A DNA stretch of 50,680 nt from Scatacola_A faecigallinarum (GTDB lineage Bacteria; Pseudomonadota; Alphaproteobacteria; RF32; CAG-239): NCBI GenBank assembly GCA_018713605.1, contig DVOM01000042.1, forward strand, positions 1-50,680, read 5' to 3'. Below, one piece after another: positions 31,891 to 40,323 of the stretch; position 1 is the first letter of the stretch, and every line of letters begins with the position of its first letter. The position numbers and the translations under genes were made by a program. Under the pieces are notes generated by a model. It ran no database searches, was not told the origin of the DNA, and was given only the letters and a program-made list of their open reading frames with translations.

Positions 31891-32960
31891 GAAACTACAT
31901 TTTGAAAAGACTGCTGCTTATTCCGGTAACGCTGCTCGGCATCCTGACAATCAATTTTGCGATTGTGCAGCTGGCGCCCGGCGGTCCGGTCGAATATGTG
32001 CTGGCCAAATACCGCGGCATGAACGTTGACGCAAAATCGCAGTTTACGGCTTCGGCCGACATGAACATGGAAAGTTCGGCAGCCAAATACCAGGGCGCGC
32101 AGGGCGTGCCGGAAGAGCTGGTTAAGGAACTTGAAAAACAATTCGGTTTTGACAAACCGGTGCACGAACGTTTTTTGAAAATGGCCGCAGACTATGCCCG
32201 ATTTGATTTCGGCCGCAGCTATTATAAAGACAAAACCGTCGGACAACTGATTGTCGAGAGGCTGCCGGTATCTGTTTCGCTCGGATTGTGGTCAACGCTG
32301 ATTATTTATCTGATTGCCATTCCTCTGGGCATAAAAAAAGCGGTGCGCGACGGCTCGAAATTTGATGTTTGGAGTTCTTTCGCGGTTATTCTCGGCTCGG
32401 CAATCCCGGTTTTTCTGTTTGCGGTGTTTTTAATCGTGTTTTTTGCCGGCGGAACCTATCTGCAATGGTTTCCGCTGCGGGGACTGACTTCCGACAACTG
32501 GGCGGAACTTCCCTGGTACAAACAGATTGCCGACTATTTCTGGCATATCACGCTGCCGGTGCTGGCCATGGTTATCGGCGGGTTTGCCAGCCTGACCATG
32601 CTGACTAAAAACTCCTTTCTGGACGAGATTAACAAACAATATGTGCTGACTGCCCGCGCCAAGGGGCTGAGCGAAAATCAGGTGCTCTACGGACATGTCT
32701 TCCGCAATGCAATGCTGATTGTAATTGCCGGAATGCCTGCCATGCTGATTAAAATGCTTTTTACCGGATCGCTGCTGATTGAGGTAATTTTTTCGCTCAA
32801 CGGTTTGGGGCTGCTCGGTTATGAGGCGATTATGACCCGCGATTATCCGGTAATTTTCGGAACATTGTATATTTTTGCCCTGCTCGGCCTGCTTTTAAAA
32901 CTCATCAGCGATCTGACCTATTCGCTGGTCGACCCGCGCATAACCTTTGACAAGATGTGA
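31887..32960 (+). CDS. yejB: YejB-type peptide ABC transporter permease
   Basis: This 357-residue protein starts at the ATG overlapping the yejA stop (ATGA) with AAGG just upstream; the longer frame from 31854 lies inside yejA. The N-terminus M-R-N-Y-I-L-K-R-L-L-L-I-P is typical for DppB/YejB permeases. About six membrane segments can be seen, with the EAA-like loop T-A-R-A-K-G-L-S-E-N near residue 255 contacting the ATPase. The second permease (yejE) and the ATPase (yejF), which normally follow, are absent; a terminator and the repeat-rich patch come instead. Confidence 0.92.
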   Translation: MRNYILKRLLLIPVTLLGILTINFAIVQLAPGGPVEYVLAKYRGMNVDAKSQFTASADMNMESSAAKYQGAQGVPEELVKELEKQFGFDKPVHERFLKMAADYARFDFGRSYYKDKTVGQLIVERLPVSVSLGLWSTLIIYLIAIPLGIKKAVRDGSKFDVWSSFAVILGSAIPVFLFAVFLIVFFAGGTYLQWFPLRGLTSDNWAELPWYKQIADYFWHITLPVLAMVIGGFASLTMLTKNSFLDEINKQYVLTARAKGLSENQVLYGHVFRNAMLIVIAGMPAMLIKMLFTGSLLIEVIFSLNGLGLLGYEAIMTRDYPVIFGTLYIFALLGLLLKLISDLTYSLVDPRITFDKM

Positions 32961-32961
32961 C

Positions 32962-32988
32962 AAAGCCCCGCGCTGCGGGGCTTTTTTC
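32962..32988 (+). terminator. Intrinsic terminator of yejB
   Basis: Stem GCCCCGC / GCGGGGC with a 3-base loop and TTTTTT tail, starting 2 bases after the yejB stop and touching the end of the convergent Xre gene. Confidence 0.88.
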
Positions 32989-33214
32989 ATATCAGGGTAA
33001 TTTTGACCGCCTTGCCGTAGGCTTTGGCCAGCTGGTGCAGATGTCCGAGGTCAACCGGTTTGATGCCGACTTCCAACAGGTCGATAATATTGGCCGGAAT
33101 GCCGGACAGCTTTTCGACCTGTGCCAGCGACAGGTGCGCGCTGATGCGCGCCTCACGCAGCTGGCGCGCAATGCCGTTCCTGATTTTGATGATTTCGTGA
33201 TTTTTGGTTGCCAT
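32987..33214 (-). CDS. Xre-type regulator downstream of structured RNA, copy B
   Basis: This 75-residue, single HTH domain protein has I-A-R-Q-L-R-E-A-R-I-S-A-H-L-S-L-A-Q-V-E-K-L-S-G-I-P-A-N as recognition region (about 15-55). The ATG at 33214 has AGGAG nine bases upstream. It is the counterpart of the gene at 23925, sharing a nearly identical 248-bp upstream region while the proteins have diverged. It is shorter, lacking the basic tail. Probably a DNA-binding regulator controlled through the leader RNA. Confidence 0.7.
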   Translation of the reverse strand: MATKNHEIIKIRNGIARQLREARISAHLSLAQVEKLSGIPANIIDLLEVGIKPVDLGHLHQLAKAYGKAVKITLI

Positions 33215-33241
33215 TATGTTCAACTCCTTCAATGTTTTGTT

Positions 33242-33270
33242 AAAACAAAACCGCCCTCAAAAGAGAGCGG
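33242..33270 (-). terminator. Intrinsic terminator inside the leader, copy B
   Basis: On the minus strand CCGCTCTC, TTTT loop, GAGGGCGG and TTTTGTTTT tail, 28 bases before the start codon of the Xre gene. Confidence 0.8.
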
Positions 33271-33416
33271 AGGAGTTGGAAACTGTAGCACGACAGTGTG
33301 CTTATTCGCCCGCAAAGCGGCTTATATCGCACCATCCTCCCTTGCAGGAGGTTATATAAAGGTTCGTACTAAGGAGTTTCCACACTCCGCCGCCGGTCTA
33401 ACCGCTTCCGTCGGCA
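33242..33416 (-). ncRNA. Structured leader or small RNA with built-in terminator, copy B
   Basis: Same architecture as copy A: long-range stem GGAAACT (33381-33375) with AGTTTCC (33284-33278), where copy A has CGAAACT with AGTTTCG, a compensatory change. The CCTCC/GGAGG hairpin keeps its stem while its loop differs in length and sequence. In the terminator stem one A-U pair becomes G-U. The -35/-10 are TTGCAA (33450-33445) and TATAAT (33428-33423), 16 bases apart. Confidence 0.65.
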
Positions 33417-33422
33417 GAAATG

Positions 33423-33450
33423 ATTATAAAGGCTAAAAGCTATTTTGCAA
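33423..33450 (-). promoter_or_regulatory. Promoter of structured RNA / Xre gene, copy B
   Basis: TTGCAA, 16 bases, TATAAT on the minus strand, identical in both hexamers and spacing to copy A. Confidence 0.7.
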
Positions 33451-33460
33451 CGGCTTTTTT

Positions 33461-33747
33461 GCAGGTGTCATTTCCCGACTTTCTTCCCTCTAAATCATCC
33501 TCGGGCAAGCGTAGCGCGACCCGGGGATCTCTTGGATTGCCGGGTCAAGCCCGACAATGACAGTTTTTTATTTGCCATTTCCCAACTTTCCTCTTTCCTT
33601 TGTCATCCTTGGACATATTTTTTCTTCTGTCATTCCCGGACTTCCCTCCCTCTGTCATTCCCGTACTCCCCGCCTCTTGCCATTCCCGTGCACTTTTCTT
33701 TTCTCTGTCATTCCCCAGCTTGACCGGGGAAGCGATGGATGTCCGGA
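33461..33747. repeat. Palindromic dispersed-repeat cluster
   Basis: Same kind of units as at 24.2-24.6 kb: TGTCATTCCCG, CCCCAGCTTGACCGGGG, and ATTGCCGGGTCAAGCCCGACAAT. In copy A only about 25 bases separate the 116-bp repeat from the leader, so this cluster looks inserted into, or deleted from, one copy. No gene is seen. Confidence 0.7.
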
Positions 33748-33863
33748 TCAAGCCCGAACATGACAGAAAGAAAAGCAAGCCTAAACATGACACAAAGAAA
33801 AACAACCCGATAATGACAGAAAGAAACAACCCCGAACATGACGGAGAGGAGGGCGAACATGAC
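33748..33863 (-). repeat. 116-bp inverted repeat, copy B
   Basis: Exact reverse complement of 23539-23654. It ends 30 bases before the stop codon of the TPR protein gene. Confidence 0.9.
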
Positions 33864-33893
33864 AGGGAAAGGAAAGAGAGTGGCGGGAAAAAT

Positions 33894-35321
33894 TTAAGCG
33901 TAGCTGTACTGACGAAACTCCCGGTTCTGAAGAATTTTGGCAATGGTAGATTCCAAATCCTCGTTTTGGCGGGATTCAATGATTTCGATAATCTCGACTT
34001 CCTTTTTATCCAGACGGCGGTTAATGCCGATGGAATCGTAATACTGCTTGGAACTGTTATAGAGTTTGGCTGCCTGCAGGCTATTGCCCTGCGCATAGTA
34101 ATACTGCGAAAGCATTTTGCCGGCATTGGCCACCTGCCGCGGATAAATTTCCTCGTCGGCAAGGTTCAAAACATTTTCATAAGCCCAAATGGCTTTATTG
34201 TTGGATTCCGCCCGGGCATACATGTCGGCGGCACGGCTCCAGGCGTTGATATTCTGCGGCGCAAGCTCAATCGCCAGTTCAAAGGCGCCGGTTGCCAGAT
34301 GAACGTCCGACAGGCTGGCCAGCGTGCCGAAAGTGCAGGCATAGTTGGAAACTTCCTGAAACAACATATCGCGTTTGTCGCCCTGACTCATGGAGGCGCC
34401 GCGATCAATTTCGACGTCCATCAGAGCTTCTATCAGAGCCAAAGCCAGCGACGGATCGCCTTTGGCCAGATGAAACAGCGCTTCGTCCTCGCGGGGCAGC
34501 GGATTGTCCGTTGCCGCACGAATCTGTTCGAACCGGCCGTTGACGCACAGGGCAATAAAATCCTCAATGGCTTCGATAACCTGCAAAATATCGTCTTCGG
34601 TATTCTGTCCCTGATTACGAAACATGACGGTTTGGGCGATTTTAAGGTCATCGACGCCGCGGCCGGCCATGTCGATTATCAGCCCCAGAAGTTCCGGCAG
34701 GCCTTTGCGGCTCTGCTGATATTGCAGACTCTCAATATCGAGCCGGACGCGATTGGCTTCGAGTTCGCTGAGTTTCCCTTTTTTCCAGTCCAAGTCTATG
34801 CCGGAAGTTTTGATTCTTTCGTTGGTTCGGATTGCGTCTTTTTCAAGCTCCCGGTCGTATTTTTCTTTCTTCTGACGGCCTTTTTCCTCGTCCAGCGCGG
34901 TCTCGCGTTCCTGTTCTTCATTCAGTCGGCGCTGATTTTCCTGTTCGTCAAGCTGCTGTTTTTCGGCACGGGCCTGTTCCAGCTCGCGCTCCAATTCCTT
35001 TTCAAGTTCCTTTTCAAGCTCCAGCTCGCTGGCGATGCTGTCGTCGCCTTCCGGCGCGCTGCTGTCGTCAAACAAAATGCTGCCGCGGTTTTGAGCAGCC
35101 TGGTCGCTTTTCAGAAAAGAGACGATGGATTTGACATAAAGAATGATTATCAGGAACAAAAACAGAATGAATGCCAGCAGCATCAAAATAATGGAAACGA
35201 TGCGGAGATTGTCGGCGCCGGAAAAATAGCGGCTGAAAATCCCGGCCATGACGTCCAGATTGCTGGACACCGCGCTTAAAAAATCTCCTGCGGAGAGAAC
35301 AGTTATTACCTGATCCGGCAT
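33894..35321 (-). CDS. Membrane-anchored coiled-coil TPR-like protein
   Basis: The protein has 475 residues. One strong membrane segment lies at about 40-65 (I-V-S-I-I-L-M-L-L-A-F-I-L-F-L-F-L-I-I-I-L). A long coiled coil extremely rich in Glu/Lys/Arg (95-200) follows, then a helical-repeat domain whose later part (about 340-430) reads as TPR units (A-I-W-A-Y-E-N-V-L-N-L-A; A-A-K-L-Y-N-S-S-K-Q-Y-Y). TPR proteins are scaffolds for protein complexes. No specific family is recognised. The start ATG lacks a strong ribosome site. Confidence 0.65.
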   Translation of the reverse strand: MPDQVITVLSAGDFLSAVSSNLDVMAGIFSRYFSGADNLRIVSIILMLLAFILFLFLIIILYVKSIVSFLKSDQAAQNRGSILFDDSSAPEGDDSIASELELEKELEKELERELEQARAEKQQLDEQENQRRLNEEQERETALDEEKGRQKKEKYDRELEKDAIRTNERIKTSGIDLDWKKGKLSELEANRVRLDIESLQYQQSRKGLPELLGLIIDMAGRGVDDLKIAQTVMFRNQGQNTEDDILQVIEAIEDFIALCVNGRFEQIRAATDNPLPREDEALFHLAKGDPSLALALIEALMDVEIDRGASMSQGDKRDMLFQEVSNYACTFGTLASLSDVHLATGAFELAIELAPQNINAWSRAADMYARAESNNKAIWAYENVLNLADEEIYPRQVANAGKMLSQYYYAQGNSLQAAKLYNSSKQYYDSIGINRRLDKKEVEIIEIIESRQNEDLESTIAKILQNREFRQYSYA

Positions 35322-35443
35322 AATTTCAAGGCCACCATTTACAAATTGTCAATTAGTGTTTAGTATACCTTACTGCAACGCATTATATTACAGGTGCGGG
35401 CAAAAACACAACAAGAAAAAGAACTAGCAGAAATAGATTAAAA

Positions 35444-36358
35444 ATGGGTTACTTCAGCCAGAGAAAAAAACACGAGAGGGCGAACCTGATTCTTAACATT
35501 ACGCTGACGGTCATCGCCGTGTTTACCGTGCTGTCCTTTTTTGACAGCTCAATCAGCCGTTTTTTCGATTTGCTCGGTTTCTGGCGCTTTCATTATTATA
35601 TAATTACGCTGGCGGCGTTTTTCTACGCGTTGGCCGGCAGATTTTTCGTTCATGCGGCAGCGGCATTTGTGCTGCTGACAATCAATTATGCGGCGATAGC
35701 CTCTTCCGCCAACATTTTCAGCAACGCGGCGCATGAAGGCGAAAACAGGCTTACCGTCCTGTATCAGAACAATGTGCGGCATACCGAGCCGCTGGTTCGC
35801 GATGCCGAGGAAGCGAACGCCGACATCATCGGCGTCAACCACCGCCGGATTCCGGCATATCTGCCGGAGAGTTTCGGCTCCTATCAGCTGTTTCATCAGG
35901 AAGGCGACGCCGAAAAGAGTTTCATCTTGACCCGGAAAGCACCGCTTCGCGCCGGTAAACTGCGGCTGACCGCAGAAAGAACCGCATCGTTTCTGACTTT
36001 TGAAGAGGGCGGCAGAAATCTGATTTTCGTCAATGTCAATTTTGCCGGACTGACCGGCAGCGAAGAGAAAACTGTTTTTGGCAACCTGGCCGAATTTGTT
36101 CTCAGTCAGGACGAGCCGCTGATTATCGTCGGCGATTTCGGAATTCCCGCCTGGTCGGAAACTTTTCGAACATTTTTGGCTCAGACCGGACTGGAAGTAA
36201 AAAACCACATCATCATGAGCGACGGCAGCAGCCGGTTCAACCTGTTTACGGTGCCCAGCGTCAATGTTCTGGGTTATCGCAGCCTCGGATTGGAAAATAT
36301 TGACATTTTGCCGGCGCACAAAGGCAGCCGTCCGTTCCGTTTCGACCTGATCTTTTAG
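35444..36358 (+). CDS. Membrane EEP-fold protein lacking catalytic residues
   Basis: This 304-residue protein has three hydrophobic segments in the first 95 residues. A domain with the layout of the endonuclease/exonuclease/phosphatase family follows: L-T-V-L-Y-Q-N-N, A-D-I-I-G-V-N-H, P-L-I-I-V-G-D-F-G-I-P-A-W-S and a closing G-S-R-P-F. In active members these read roughly N, D-V-I-x-L-Q-E, G-D-F-N and S-D-H-x-P; here the metal-binding Glu, the Asn after G-D-F and the final Asp-His are all replaced. It is probably a pseudoenzyme. It faces and overlaps by 4 bases the convergent TPR gene. Confidence 0.65.
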   Translation: MGYFSQRKKHERANLILNITLTVIAVFTVLSFFDSSISRFFDLLGFWRFHYYIITLAAFFYALAGRFFVHAAAAFVLLTINYAAIASSANIFSNAAHEGENRLTVLYQNNVRHTEPLVRDAEEANADIIGVNHRRIPAYLPESFGSYQLFHQEGDAEKSFILTRKAPLRAGKLRLTAERTASFLTFEEGGRNLIFVNVNFAGLTGSEEKTVFGNLAEFVLSQDEPLIIVGDFGIPAWSETFRTFLAQTGLEVKNHIIMSDGSSRFNLFTVPSVNVLGYRSLGLENIDILPAHKGSRPFRFDLIF

Positions 36359-37803
36359 TTCAGTTTCTGCAACTTTTCATTTAACATCCGGGAAAAACCG
36401 TTTTTTCCGAAAGTTTCGGCGCAGGCAACCGCGGTTTGCAAATTTTTGCGCGCCTGTTCGGCGTTACCCTGATGAAGCTCAATCAGGCCAATGTTGGCAT
36501 AATCGGCTGCCGCCGCGGTATAACGGTCGTTTTTCCGTTCCAGCGCTGCGGCTTCCTGAAACCATACCTTAGCCGCCGTTTCTTCACGGCGGCGCAGAAA
36601 AATCAGCCCCATCAGATTATAGGCTCCGGCAATATGAAAAGAAGTCCGTTGCTTCTTCGCCTCAGGCAGGAAAGCACGCAGCACCTGTTCAGCCGCGCCG
36701 GTTTCACCATTTTCAAACAGAGCCAGCGCCTGCAGATAGAGGCTTTCGAAACAGGCCGCAAGATTACCGTCCCGCCGGTAGTATCCGGCCGCTTTTGCCG
36801 CAGCGGCGGCCGCTTTGTCCCTTTTTTTGCGCGCATAAAAGACATGGGCGGAAAGTTCGGCTGAAAAAGCAAGCCCTGAAACGGAATTCAGACGTCGGCT
36901 GATTTTTTCGCTTTGCTCAAGGCAGCGGCGCGCTTCGGTATAGCGGCGCTGTAAAATGTTCAGCAATGCCTGCTGGTTGAGAAGGCCGGCCGCAAGTCTT
37001 TCGGCGCCGGCAGTCAGGCTGAGTTTCAGCGCCTGCGCAAAATCGTCCGCCGCTTCCGCAAATTTTTCCTGAAGCGTCCAGAGCATACCGCAGTTGCCGA
37101 CAGCTTCGGCCTCTCCGACCGCGTCGCCATATGAACGGAAAAGGCCGGCGGCCGCATCAAACATAAATTTCGCCACGTCTTCGACACAGGAAAGCCGATA
37201 GACCGTTCCGCTCAAAAGCAGTGCCTGCGCCTCTTCGACAAAAGCCTTTTCCCGTTCGAAAAGACTAACCGCCTCCGCCGCACAGGCCGAAGCGGAGAGC
37301 ATGTCGCCGTCGCGGAGAAACAGCCAGCCCTGCACAAACCGCTTGCGTGCCTTGGCATAACGGGACAAATCACTGTCCGGAACGTTTTCGATGATTTTTT
37401 CCGCGGCGTCTTTATCGCCGGCAAACAAGCGAAAAACTGCGGTTTCGACCGGAGAAAGCCTTTTATCCGGCTCGGCAGCAGACAATGTTTCAAGCAACAG
37501 GGCATCGGTTTCGTGACCGCGGCGGCGCAGAAAAGCTTCCGCCGGAGCGGTTTTGCCGCAGGCCATATTTAACAGCGCCCGGCGCGCGCTTTGGGAACGA
37601 CAGCCAAGCAAAAAGGCAATCGTGCGCCGCAGTACGTCCGAATTGAAATACATCCGGCCGCGTTCAATCCGGCTGCGCTTCAAGAGTTTTCGAACCGCCA
37701 TTTTCTGAAAATGGTCGCGGCGTATTCGGCGCAGCAGCCGGAACAAATTCCAGCCCGCATAGAAAAAAACGGCGAAAATTAATATATATTGCCAATAAAT
37801 CAT
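36355..37803 (-). CDS. TPR-repeat protein with N-terminal membrane anchor
   Basis: This 482-residue protein has a membrane segment at about 5-22 and then a basic juxtamembrane stretch (F-R-L-L-R-R-I-R-R-D-H). Helical repeats run through the rest; clear TPR units include A-A-D-D-F-A-Q-A-L-K-L-S-L, Y-T-E-A-R-R-C-L-E-Q-S-E-K-I-S, A-A-K-V-W-F-Q-E-A-A-A-L-E-R and G-N-A-E-Q-A-R-K-N-L-Q-T-A. It is unusually rich in Ala and Arg. It probably scaffolds an inner-membrane complex; partners are unknown. Confidence 0.7.
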   Translation of the reverse strand: MIYWQYILIFAVFFYAGWNLFRLLRRIRRDHFQKMAVRKLLKRSRIERGRMYFNSDVLRRTIAFLLGCRSQSARRALLNMACGKTAPAEAFLRRRGHETDALLLETLSAAEPDKRLSPVETAVFRLFAGDKDAAEKIIENVPDSDLSRYAKARKRFVQGWLFLRDGDMLSASACAAEAVSLFEREKAFVEEAQALLLSGTVYRLSCVEDVAKFMFDAAAGLFRSYGDAVGEAEAVGNCGMLWTLQEKFAEAADDFAQALKLSLTAGAERLAAGLLNQQALLNILQRRYTEARRCLEQSEKISRRLNSVSGLAFSAELSAHVFYARKKRDKAAAAAAKAAGYYRRDGNLAACFESLYLQALALFENGETGAAEQVLRAFLPEAKKQRTSFHIAGAYNLMGLIFLRRREETAAKVWFQEAAALERKNDRYTAAAADYANIGLIELHQGNAEQARKNLQTAVACAETFGKNGFSRMLNEKLQKLN

Positions 37804-37880
37804 CTGACGTTTAACACTAAATTAGTTATTCCCGGGTTATATTCGGCTTAACAATGAAAATATATAGGGATTTTTGCAAA

Positions 37881-40322
37881 ATGGCTATCTCAAAATTGAA
37901 ATCTGACGAGTTATACAAAAAATGCGACCCGCACAAGTTCGAGTTTACTACAACCGCAGAGCTGGAAGAGCGGCTTTCGGCACTGGGACAGGACCGTGCC
38001 CTGAGTGCCGTTGAACTCGGTATCAACATCAAGTCCAAAGGGTACAACCTGTTCTGTCTCGGCCCCGAGGGAACCGGCAAGACCAGCCTGGTCAAACGTA
38101 TTCTGGTCAAAGAAGCCAAAGAGCGTCCAACCCCGCAGGACTGGGTTTACGTTTACAATTTTGAAGAACCGCACAAACCTATTGCCATATCCTTCGCCGC
38201 CGGCGACGCTCCCGAATTTGCCAAGGACATTGACAAACTCATCGAAGAATTTTCGTCTTCCATTCCGGCCGTGCTGGACAGCGACGAATATAAGGCGGCT
38301 CTGAGCATCATCCGTGAAAAATATAAGCAGAAAAAGGAAGAATACATCCGCCTGCTGCAAAAAAAGGCAAAAGGCAAAAGCGTTTCGCTGCTGCATATGC
38401 CGGTCGGACTGGTCGTCGCGCCGGTCAAAAACGGCGAGGTACTCAGTCCGGAAGCCTTTGACGAATTGCCGGAAGACGAGAAAAAGTCGCTTATCGACGA
38501 CCTGAACATGATGCAGGAAGAAATTGAAAACGCCGCGCAGGACCTGCCCGAATGGGAGGACAAACAGCGCCGCGAATCGAGCCTGCTGCGCGAAAAGTTC
38601 ATCAAAGTCGCGGTTAAAAACCCGATTGACAATCTGCGCCACAAATACAAAGGGCACAAACAGGTCGGCGACTTTCTGAAAGCGGTTCAGAAAAACATCA
38701 TCGAAAACATCGAAGATTTTCTGCCCAACGGCGGCAATGAAAACGGAAACCAGGGCGAAGGCGAAGACGCGCTGACCGCATTGCTGAGCCGCATGAACAA
38801 ACAGGAAGAAGACAAATTTGCCAAATTTAAGGTTAACGTCGTCGTCAAAAACGAGCCGGGTTCCGGCGCTCCGATTGTCCATCTGGACCATCCGACGCAG
38901 GGCAATCTGGTCGGCAAGGTTGAGCGTCTGCAGCAATACGGCGCCCTGCTGACCGACTTTACGCTGATTAAGGCCGGCGCACTGCACCGCGCCAACGGCG
39001 GTTTTCTGCTGATTGACGCCCGCAAGCTGCTGTTGCAGCCTTATGCCTGGGATTCTCTCAAACGCGCTCTGGCGTCTAAAACCATTAAAATCGAAACGCC
39101 GAGCGACGAAACCAGTTTTACGACCATTTCACTGGACCCGATGCCCATTCCGCTGGACGTCAAGGTTATCCTGACCGGCGACGAAGACCTGTATGAGGTT
39201 CTTTCCGAACGCGACCCCGATTTTTCAGACTATTTTAAAGTCGAGGCCGATTTCGGCGTACTAATGGACAGAACCGAAGAAAACGAACTGGAATATGCCA
39301 AACTCATCGGTTCGCTTTCCAAAAAGAAAAAACTGCGGTCGCTGAACCGGCAGGCGGTGGCGAAAGTCATCGAATATTCGTCGCGGCTGGCCGAGGATTC
39401 CGAAAAACTGACCGCGCACATCGCCTCTATCGGCGACCTGTTGCGCGAGGCCGACTATTGGGCGCGCAAATCAAAAGCCAACCAAATCGGCAAAAATCAT
39501 ATCGAGCAGGCTATCGACGCGCAGATTTACCGCAGCGACCGCATTAAGCAGGCCATGTTGGAACAGATTGACAAAGGAACCATTCTCATCGACGTCGAAG
39601 GCGAACGCGTCGGGCAGATCAACGGTCTGGTCGTGTACAACTTCTCGCGCAATTCCTTCGGCAAGCCATCGCGAATTACCACGCAGGTCAGGCTTGGCAA
39701 GGGCGAATTTATCAACATTGAACGAGAAGTCGAAATGAGCGGTCCGATACACAGCAAGGGCGTACTGATTCTGCAATCGCTGATTGCCAACCGTTTTGCC
39801 AAGGAATCTCCCTTGTCGTTGTCGGCTTCGATTGTTTTCGAACAGTCCTACGGCGGCGTCGACGGCGACAGCGCTTCGTCGACCGAATATTACTGCCTGT
39901 TGTCGGCCATTGCCAACCTGCCCATTAAGCAGAATATTGCGGTAACCGGTTCCATCAACCAGTTTGGCGAAATTCAGCCCATCGGCGGCGCCAACGAGAA
40001 AATCGAAGGTTTCTTCGATGTCTGTAACCATCGCGGCCTGACCGGAAACCAAGGAGTGATTATTCCGCGCACCAACGTCAAGGACCTGATGCTGCGCGAA
40101 GACGTGCTGACTGCCGTTGACGAAGGACGTTTCCATATCTGGGCTGTCGACACCGTCGACGACGGCATTGAAATCCTGACCGGAATTCCGGCAGGCAAGG
40201 CCGACAAAAACGGCGATTATCCGAAAGGCACCGTCAATTACATGGTCAAAAAGAGTCTGGAACACTATTACAAGCGCTATGTCCATTTTGCCAAAGAAAC
40301 CAACGGCTGTCTCGGCAAATAA
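37881..40322 (+). CDS. Lon-like ATP-dependent protease (AAA_32 / LonB-type)
   Basis: The protein has 813 residues from the ATG at 37881, which gives the family N-terminus (K-L-K-S-D-E-L-Y-K-K-C-D-P); a start 9 codons earlier is possible. The ATPase part has Walker A G-P-E-G-T-G-K-T-S, a long coiled-coil insert, G-G-F-L-L-I-D-A-R-K-L-L as Walker B region, and L-T-G-D-E-D-L-Y. The C-terminal protease domain has the Ser of G-D-S-A-S and the Lys of G-G-A-N-E-K-I, so the Ser-Lys dyad is intact. It degrades unfolded or specific proteins. It is distinct from canonical LonA, with no LAN domain. The LMW phosphatase gene follows after one base. Confidence 0.9.
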   Translation: MAISKLKSDELYKKCDPHKFEFTTTAELEERLSALGQDRALSAVELGINIKSKGYNLFCLGPEGTGKTSLVKRILVKEAKERPTPQDWVYVYNFEEPHKPIAISFAAGDAPEFAKDIDKLIEEFSSSIPAVLDSDEYKAALSIIREKYKQKKEEYIRLLQKKAKGKSVSLLHMPVGLVVAPVKNGEVLSPEAFDELPEDEKKSLIDDLNMMQEEIENAAQDLPEWEDKQRRESSLLREKFIKVAVKNPIDNLRHKYKGHKQVGDFLKAVQKNIIENIEDFLPNGGNENGNQGEGEDALTALLSRMNKQEEDKFAKFKVNVVVKNEPGSGAPIVHLDHPTQGNLVGKVERLQQYGALLTDFTLIKAGALHRANGGFLLIDARKLLLQPYAWDSLKRALASKTIKIETPSDETSFTTISLDPMPIPLDVKVILTGDEDLYEVLSERDPDFSDYFKVEADFGVLMDRTEENELEYAKLIGSLSKKKKLRSLNRQAVAKVIEYSSRLAEDSEKLTAHIASIGDLLREADYWARKSKANQIGKNHIEQAIDAQIYRSDRIKQAMLEQIDKGTILIDVEGERVGQINGLVVYNFSRNSFGKPSRITTQVRLGKGEFINIEREVEMSGPIHSKGVLILQSLIANRFAKESPLSLSASIVFEQSYGGVDGDSASSTEYYCLLSAIANLPIKQNIAVTGSINQFGEIQPIGGANEKIEGFFDVCNHRGLTGNQGVIIPRTNVKDLMLREDVLTAVDEGRFHIWAVDTVDDGIEILTGIPAGKADKNGDYPKGTVNYMVKKSLEHYYKRYVHFAKETNGCLGK

Positions 40323-40323
40323 G

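Larger units (their letters stand above)
33212..33460 (-). repeat. 249-bp inverted repeat (promoter + structured leader), copy B
   Basis: Reverse complement is about 95% identical to 23680-23927. Differences are concentrated in loops or preserve pairing. The promoter, terminator and ribosome site are unchanged. Confidence 0.9.

Noticed and set aside
33600..35279. 559-codon frame through the repeats and opposite the TPR gene
   Set aside because: The first part is translated repeat DNA and the rest is antisense to a good gene.
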